Notes under the pieces: generated by a model | Database searches by the model: none | What the model was told of the DNA's origin: nothing | The model's input: only the letters and a program-made list of their open reading frames with translations | Shown here: positions 57,069-64,000 of the stretch, piece after piece | Numbering within the stretch: the first letter of the stretch is position 1 | Layout of the letters: each line of letters begins with the position of its first letter | Origin: Thelonectria olida | Taxonomy: Eukaryota; Ascomycota; Sordariomycetes; Hypocreales; Nectriaceae | Direction of reading: 5' to 3' | Assembly: GCA_020736575.1 (NCBI GenBank) | Contig: JAGPYM010000027.1 | Location: 523,542-587,541, forward strand | Length of the DNA stretch: 64,000 nucleotides | Position numbers and translations under genes: made by a program

Positions 57069-59406
57069 TTAGGCCCACAGCCTACAAGTTCCATCTGCAC
57101 CAGCACTTATGCACCATGGGTGTTTCGGGTGCCAGTCAACGTCAATGACTCCAAGCTTGTTGACCACCTTGTGGCCCTTGAGTACCTTGACAGGCACAAT
57201 GGTGGCATTCTCCATCAAGTCGCTGACAACCTTGCCGTGGAAAATCTGAAGCGTGCCATCGTCACTAGCATCTGCAAATAGAGGCAAGCTTCGGTGGAAT
57301 TTGACGGCTCGGATGGCTTCTGGGTGGAACCTCATCGTCTTGTATGGTCGGGATGAGAGGTCAAGATCATGCCAGAGTAGTCGTCGATCATATGAGCCCA
57401 CGATGAGGTTATCACCACCTGGGTGTACGTCAAAAGATGAGATCCACCGGGCGCCGGGTTGTATCGTCTTAACAAGCTCCTGTCTTTGTAGGTCGTAGCA
57501 TCGAATCATGCGCTGGGTAGCGACAAAGAAGAGGGGTCTTGACGGGTGAAACTGGGCCGTCTGGGCAAGGCCAGGTAAGCGTCGGAAGGGAATCTGGCTG
57601 AGATGTTTGGAGAGAGTGTGGATGGCAACGGAGCTACGTTGTCCTGTTGGGGAGACAGAACAGAGGAAATCGCCGCGCCTATGCCAGCTGATGACTTTGA
57701 TGACAGACCTGACGGTAGTTTTGAGAAGTACACCCAGCTCCTCAAGCTTAGCCCCTGGCCTTGACCATTTGGCGGGGGGTTCTTTCTTGGGACCGCCGGG
57801 GTTTGTGGTTTGGTTGCCGTTCGTGGCATATCCAAAGCCAGCATCGACAACCTCGCGACTGGCCTTTTCCACCGCATCACTGGCAAAGGACGGAATGATG
57901 AAGAAAATATCCTCGCCAGCGGCAGCTGCGAGAATAAAGGTGTCTTTGCTGGGGCGCCAGCGTACCATGTTCACAGGTTCCTCGCTGCTGAGCTTCGCCA
58001 TCCACTCTTGGTGACCGTTTAGACTCCATACTCGAACAGTGCCATCATCGCCTCCTGAAGCAACCCACTCTCCATCGGGGCTAAAAGCTACCGACCGAAC
58101 TCGATCATTATGGCCACGGAATATTGTCTGCCCCAGGGTCGGGAATGGCTTGAGGTCCTCCGGACGAGGGAGTTTTGGTAGGAGCGAGTTCGGGTCAATG
58201 TTGAGTCGGTTCTTTCGCACTCGGGGAGCCAGGTATAGGTCCAGACACCTCTCAAACCTCTCCTTGACAAATTCGTTATAGCCAGGCACTTTGCGGAGGG
58301 AATCAAATTTGGCAGGAAGGTATTCCTTTTCCCTGTCCTCTGGGTCCGCGTTTTTCCATGCCTCCTGCTCCTCTTCATTAGGTAGATATTCCGGTGGGGG
58401 GTTATAGCTGAGGTCGTAGCCAGGAGGTGCTAGCTTCGGTGCTGGAATGTTCATAACGTGGGGATCTTGTGCTTCCTCGTTGGCCCAGATGTCGTAGTAG
58501 GACTCGTCTTTTTCTTCCTCCTCCCGCTGGCGCTCCTCGGCCGGTTTGTACGGTAGAATTCTGCCTTCCTTGATAGCGCGGACCATCTTTGCGACACGCT
58601 TGGCCTCATGTTTGGAAGGGACAAATCGGCGCTTTGGCTCGGGCGCGGCGCTCAGGGGCATCTTTTCCTCAATACTGGTGAAGTAGGGTATCATGTCCTA
58701 CAATTAATGTCAGCTTCCCCTCTTACATGGAGGAGGTTGAAGGAACAGAACTTACCGCGTAAGGATCGTAACCCTCGTCATGAACCTCGCCTGTTTGTAG
58801 GCGGCGGAGAAGCTCCAACTCATCGCGACTAAGTTTCAAAGGCTTTCCCGTCTCTGGGTCGGTCAAGCCTGTCCATCCTTCCGGAACCTCGATACTATCA
58901 AGGAGAGCGTCAAGAGCTTCGCCGGTGGCGGGTCGCATAATTTTCTTGCCATTGATATCATAGCCAATGTGGGGGTACGAGTCATAAAACGACAATGGAA
59001 TATTTCCGATGGTATTTACCGGCTCCTGAGCGTCTGTATCGTCGGTGTCATAGACGGTGTCGACTTCAGCATACTCGTATCGGTCCATGCCATTGGCATC
59101 CTGGACAACTCGATAGTTGGGCTCATCCGCTTGATCATCTGAGCCAAGAATAGCCAATTGACTGACGCCGTTACCTGGCGTACCATTGTGACTCAGAGCA
59201 TCGTCTTCGTCAAAATCCTCGTCCTCGTCCTCGTCCGCGTCCTCGTCGTCATCATGATCAACAAAGTCGTCGGTGCCGTCGTCTTCGGGGTCGGACTCGT
59301 CCTCGCTTTGGGACAAAACGCCGTCAAGCTCGATATCCGCAAGATCGTCGTCTAGACTCTGGGCCTGCGAGAGCCCTTTGCGTTTGCGCAACGAAATAGG
59401 CGCCAT
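57069..59406 (-). CDS. ERB1: Ribosome-biogenesis factor ERB1 (BOP1 homologue)
   Basis: Nucleolar scaffold of the PeBoW complex (with Nop7 and Ytm1), needed for 27S pre-rRNA processing and 60S assembly. Exons 59406-58756 and 58697-57069 encode 759 residues. The N-terminus has long Asp/Glu tracts, then the BOP1 N-terminal domain ([43 protein letters not shown]). A C-terminal seven-bladed WD40 propeller starts at [27 protein letters not shown]. It ends at the stop with the last blade ([16 protein letters not shown]). The promoter is only about 150 bp from the AT-rich block. Confidence 0.96.
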
Positions 59407-59570
59407 GGTGGGTGATTGCGACAGGGAACTCCGTTGGTAGTGAACAAGAACGACGCGGGTGTTGGAACTTTTTTTTTTTCTACCAGCGATGGTTCATAGA
59501 AAAAGAAAGGTGGGGCAGTAAGTTCTGCCATGTTGCGACAAAGGCGGTGAGTATATGAAAATAAGTATTA
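59407..59570. other. Short ERB1 upstream region abutting AT-rich DNA
   Basis: About 160 bp of ordinary composition upstream of ERB1, including a T11 run at about 59470. It is followed at once by the AT-rich tract, so the ERB1 promoter is compressed or extends into the AT-rich DNA. Confidence 0.55.
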
Positions 59571-62500
59571 AAAAAAGGGAGCAGGTACTAACTTCTCGGC
59601 TACCTGGGGTTTTTAGCTACCCTTACTTACTTATATTATAAGTATATTATTATTATTAAATAAGCTAATAACTTAGGCATATAATAGAGGTTAATATAAG
59701 CTAAACTCTAGCTTTATATTTATTATATTAAGCTTTTTAATAGGGCTTATAATTAGTTTTAAAATAAAAGTACTTATTAAATAAACTTTACTTAAGAAAC
59801 TATATTAATTAATATAAAAATATTAAAAAAATTATAATTATTTAAAATACTTTTTAAACTTTTTAATTAAATAAATATATTTAAAAAGATTTATATAATT
59901 TAATAAATATTAAATAAATATATTAATATTATTTTTTTAAATTATAATTTATTTAATTAATAGAAAGTTAATTATATTAAATTATTTATTATTAGTAATT
60001 AACTTTATACTATTTAAAAAAGAAATTAAAATAGTTTAATAAAAGTTTTAATAAAAATAATAAAAAAGGCCTAATATTTAAATTTAATATTTTAATATAT
60101 TTAAATTAAAAGAGTTTAAATATAGTTTTAATAATATAATAACTTTTAATTTTAATTAATTTTATTAAAATAAATATATTATTTTTTAATTAATTAAAAT
60201 AAAAATAAAAGCTTTTTTTTGTTTTTTTAATTAAATTACTCTTTCCCTTTTAATAATAATTTTAAAAATATAAATAATTATTATAAGTATAGTCTAATAG
60301 TTATTCCAGGCTACTATTATAAAATGTTATAACTTAAAAAGCTATAGCTATTCTTAAAAGTATAAGCTACCTAAATAGTTATAAGGTAGTAATAACTTTA
60401 TTAGGTTATTTTAGCTATTTTAAGGGGCTGCTACTTTAAAAGCTTACTATTTTAAAAGGTAAGTAGCTACTAGGTATTTAAGCTTTTATTAGAATCTAGT
60501 TAGAATGCCTTTTCCTTCTTTTTCCTTAATATTAAATATTTAATATTAAGGCTATTTTTAATTATATAAAACTTAAATCTAGCCCCTTATATTATTAAAT
60601 ATTTAATATTACTTTCTTTTTATAAGTAAAATTATAATAAGAAAGCTATATTATTATTTATTTAAATTTCTCTTATTATAAGTAATATTATAATAAGAAA
60701 GTTATATTTTAGCCTATTATAATTAATAATATATAAATAAGTATAATATTAAAAATAGTAATTAGTTTATATTAATACTATTATTTTATTATAATTAGTT
60801 TATAATATAATAGCTATTATAATAGTACTATTATAAAGTAAATATTAAACTTATAAATATATTTATTCCTTTAAAAACTATATTAAAACCCTTCTAATAA
60901 ATAGTACTACTATTAATACTAATAGTAACTATTAAATAAAAAGCTATTTTAAATTATTTAAATTTTTAAATAATTATAATAAGTACTTTTTATAAGTATA
61001 ATAAATATAAAATAAGCTTTTTTTTAATAAATAGCTTATAAGTATAAGAAATTATAAGCTATTTATTTAATTAACTTTTATTTAAATATAAAACCTTAGG
61101 GAGTTATAATAATCTATTATATACTAGTAATAAAAGCAGCTTATAAGACTTTTAAGCTTTTATAATATATTTAAATTAAAACTATTTTAATAGAAACTTT
61201 TAAGCTTATATAGTATTCTCCTTATAAAATCTTAAATAGGGAGAAAATATATTTTTTACTACCTTTCTCCTAAAGTTTAAATAAACCCTATTAGAAGTAG
61301 GAGGGGCCCTTTAAGCTAATAAAGTTAAAATAATATTTTAAAAAGTATTTTAAACTAGTAGCTAACTTATAACTTAGTTATAATAAACTTATTATAAATA
61401 TATTATAATTAAATTTAAAAGGTAAATACCCTTTTTAAAGATTAAATAGGCTATTCCTTTTAGTAATAGAACTACTAATAGCTTATTATATAAAAGTAAT
61501 AGCTAGTATAATAGAAGCTATTTAAATAATATTAAAAACTAAAAGGGAGATATTTAATAATTAATATTAATTATATTAAAAATAATACCTTTTATAATAA
61601 TATTATAACTAATTATTATACTTTTAATTTAACCTTTTTATAAGTATTATAAATATAAAAAGGAGGAATACCTTATTATTAAATATTTAAAATAGTTATA
61701 AAAGAAAGTAATATAATAAGTAGGCAGCTAAAGTTATAAAAGCTATTAAAAAAGCTATAAATTATTAAAAGAACCTAATAGTAAAAATACTAAAAGTAAG
61801 AACTTAAATAATTAGAAAATAGCTTTAAAATATAAATAAAACTTAAAGCTAATTAAAGTAAAATAGTATAATTAAAGAAATAAAAGGGAAAAATATTTAA
61901 TAAGTTAGTAGAAATAATATTATAAATTAATAGAAAGCCCTATTATATATAATAAATTATATTTATAATATTTATACTTAATTAATTTATTTTTACTTAT
62001 AACTTTTACTTTTATTTATATTATAAAAACTATTAAAATTTTATAATTTTATTAATAAAAAAGAGTAAATACTATTAAAAAGAGTTATAATTTTAATAGT
62101 AAATATTAATAGTTTAAATAATTTTATATACTTATTTAATAAAAAGCTAAATAAAATCTATTTTTTTAAAAAGCTTTAGCTAAAGCTAATTAAATAATAT
62201 ATAATATAAATATAAAGTAATTATATTATAATCTTATAAAATATTAATATACTTATTTTAAATAAAAAGCCCGGCAAATCCATATAATCCAGGCTATAAA
62301 ACTAGTATTAGCTTTTATATTTATAAAATTATATAAGTAAGTTAAAATAAGTAAGGTTATAAAAGAATTTAAAATAAAAGGTCTTTTTAATTAGTTTAGC
62401 TAATATTAAAAAGGCTTTTAAAAAAAAGAAACTAATATAAATAAAAAATAAGTTTTAAAAAATATATTATAAGACTTTTTATAACTATTTTTAGCTATAA

Positions 62501-64000
62501 AAGTAATATAACTACCTTTCTATTAATTAAATAGTAATTATAAAATAAATTAATAAGAAATAAATATAATAATAAGCTAGCTTTACTATAGGGCCCCTTC
62601 TATTTAATATTTTAAAAAGAGTTATTAGTTTTATAATAAGTTTTATAAACCTACTTAATTAAAAGTTTATATAAGCTAACTACTTATTTATTATAACTTT
62701 AATACTTTTATAAAAAAGTTAAAAGGTAGGCTTTAATTTTATTATAATTATTATACTTTTAATATAATTATATAATAAAATTACTACCCTCTCCTACTAA
62801 TTATTAAAACCCTTTATAATTTTATAAGGGCCTATTAGTTTATAAAATTAATATAATTATAGCCTTTTATAAATTTAAATAATTAAAAGGTATAAAGCTT
62901 AAATAGCTTTTTATATAAGGTTTAAATCTTTTAAATAGTTAGTATATTTTTTAAATTTAATAGTATACTTATTATATTTTAAAAATATATTAATAGTATC
63001 TTTTAATAGTATTTAAATTCTTTTACTATTATATATAAATAATATACTTATTTACTTATTTAAAATAACAAGAATTATATAATAAAATTTAATAGGTTTT
63101 TAGCGCCCTTTTAATAGTAGGACTTATATTAACTTAGAAAAATATAAACTTATAATATAAAAAGTTAAATATTTAGGATTTATTATAAAAGCAGCTTTAA
63201 AATAGCTTATAATTTAAATAAATAGTAAGCTATTTATAAATAGGCTATACTTATAATAGTAAAAGTAATAAAGCTTTTTTAAGTTTACTAATTATTAGTA
63301 AATTTTTATATTAGACTTTTATATATTTTAATACTATTATTATATTTAATAAAAAAAATATAATATTTACTTAGGGTTTTAATAAATAAGTAGCTTTTTT
63401 AATATTAAAATACTATTTTTATAAAATACTAGTTTTTATTAAATAAAAGGAAATAAGAAAACTTAAATTAAGCTAAACTATTTTAATTATATAATAAATA
63501 GAGTGCTAGTTTAAAAAGACTTATAAAAATATTACTACTTAATTGCATTTTACTTATAATAGCTAATACTAGCTAAATATAATTACTCTATTTATAATAA
63601 AAAACTGTTAATAGTAATTAACTATTTAAAAAAATAAAATCTAATACTAGTTAGCTATAAGTTTTAATAATTATTTAAATTATAAAAACTTTTAATATTT
63701 TATAAAAAGATAATAGCTTTTAGAATATTAGGCCTAATAAGTAGAGGAACTTATAAAATATAACTTCTATTTAAAATATAAGCCTATTATAAGACTATAA
63801 TACTTAATATATTAAATTACTATAAGTAAAATTAGCTAGAAGAAATAAAAGATAATTAAAAAAAGGGTAGGAAAATTTAATTAATATTTAATATAGCCCT
63901 ACTAATAGCCTCTCTTATTTTAAAGCTAGCTATAACCTAGTAACAAATAGCTAGAGTGTTTTTAAAAAACTTAAATTTAAATAAGCTATAAAAAAAATAG
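59571..64000. repeat. AT-rich, RIP-mutated block
   Basis: From about 59.6 kb to the window end the sequence is very poor in C and G (by eye mostly 80-90% A+T) and lacks any open frame with protein-like content. CpA and TpG are almost absent, CpG is nearly absent, and TpA is abundant, the combined signature of RIP (C-to-T changes in CpA on either strand). Remaining C and G sit mainly in CT, CC, AG and GG. A single island, aagcccggcaaatccatataatcc at about 62267-62290, escaped. The block contains a readable retroelement relic (see mobile element). It ends beyond the window. Confidence 0.88.
62785..63790 (+). mobile_element. RIP-degraded Ty3/gypsy pol relic (reverse transcriptase-RNase H)
   Basis: Plus-strand remnants of a chromovirus-like gypsy polyprotein. 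Segments that still read: the YPLPLI-type motif as YPLLLI (62785-62802); the stretch before the palm loop from 62882 (IKRYK, then AFY, RF, SFK); the catalytic YxDD as YINN at 63032-63043, both Asp turned to Asn by G-to-A; EKYKL at 63137-63151 and KVKYLGFII at 63164-63187 (wild type EKC-F, VEYLGF); and RNase H text YNYSIYNKKLL (63578-63610; family NY-I-DKELL). RT and RNase H share one frame about as far apart as in intact elements. The RNase H end (VEELIKYNFYLKYKP, 63741-63785) is one frame over, so an indel is present. Stops are RIP products. Non-functional. Confidence 0.85.

Noticed and set aside
59571..64000. AT-rich block as mitochondrial insertion or centromeric satellite
   Set aside because: Mitochondrial genes were not recognisable, no tandem satellite period was seen, and the near-loss of CpA/TpG plus gypsy pol traces point to RIP.
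59571..64000. CRISPR-like or tandem-repeat arrays suggested by recurring attaaa and tataat words
   Set aside because: These words recur because the sequence has almost only A and T; there is no regular spacing, and CRISPR arrays are not expected in fungal nuclear DNA.

Overview
The window is nuclear DNA of a filamentous ascomycete (Pezizomycotina). Gene families and style suggest Sordariomycetes, possibly Hypocreales; this is inference and no species is claimed. Supporting signs are genes split by many 48-141 nt introns with GTRNGT donors and CTRAC-like branch sites, a HET-domain gene, a DIM-5-type H3K9 methyltransferase, and a 4.4 kb AT-only tract with the marks of repeat-induced point mutation (RIP). 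No rRNA, tRNA or CRISPR array was recognised.

Layout. 1-5.6 kb: fructose-bisphosphate aldolase (+) and an oxysterol-binding protein (-), convergent. 5.6-8 kb: a large ankyrin-repeat protein with a STAND-like N-terminus (-). 9.6-21.5 kb: MIX23/Cid2, NatA subunit Naa15, sphingoid long-chain-base kinase, a helical protein of unknown role, a BTB protein, and a 102-residue predicted mitochondrial protein. 21.5-25.1 kb: no gene seen. 25.1-29.7 kb: HET-domain protein, an orphan gene and the H3K9 methyltransferase. 31.6-40.8 kb: UBTD-like protein, COPI beta subunit, mago nashi, GID4/Vid24. 41.1-48.7 kb: an RNA-processing neighbourhood (TRM11, RPP40, a small ankyrin protein, tRNA ligase TRL1). 49.2-59.4 kb: a DUF4870-like membrane protein, mitoribosomal uL10m, proteasome ATPase RPT5, an Ish1/Msc1 stress protein and the ribosome-biogenesis factor ERB1. 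59.56-64 kb: AT-rich, RIP-ruined DNA in which a Ty3/gypsy reverse transcriptase-RNase H is still readable.

Most genes are conserved housekeeping functions: glycolysis, lipid transfer and signalling, protein acetylation and degradation, vesicle coats, the exon junction complex, tRNA and rRNA maturation. The accessory content is the Helo-like ankyrin gene, the HET gene with its orphan neighbour, and the ruined retroelement. The H3K9 methyltransferase belongs to the pathway that silences RIP-mutated DNA in Neurospora. Exon joins were worked out by hand from splice motifs, reading frame and family similarity, and every multi-exon model listed closes in frame. Features without a gene symbol are those I do not recognise confidently.
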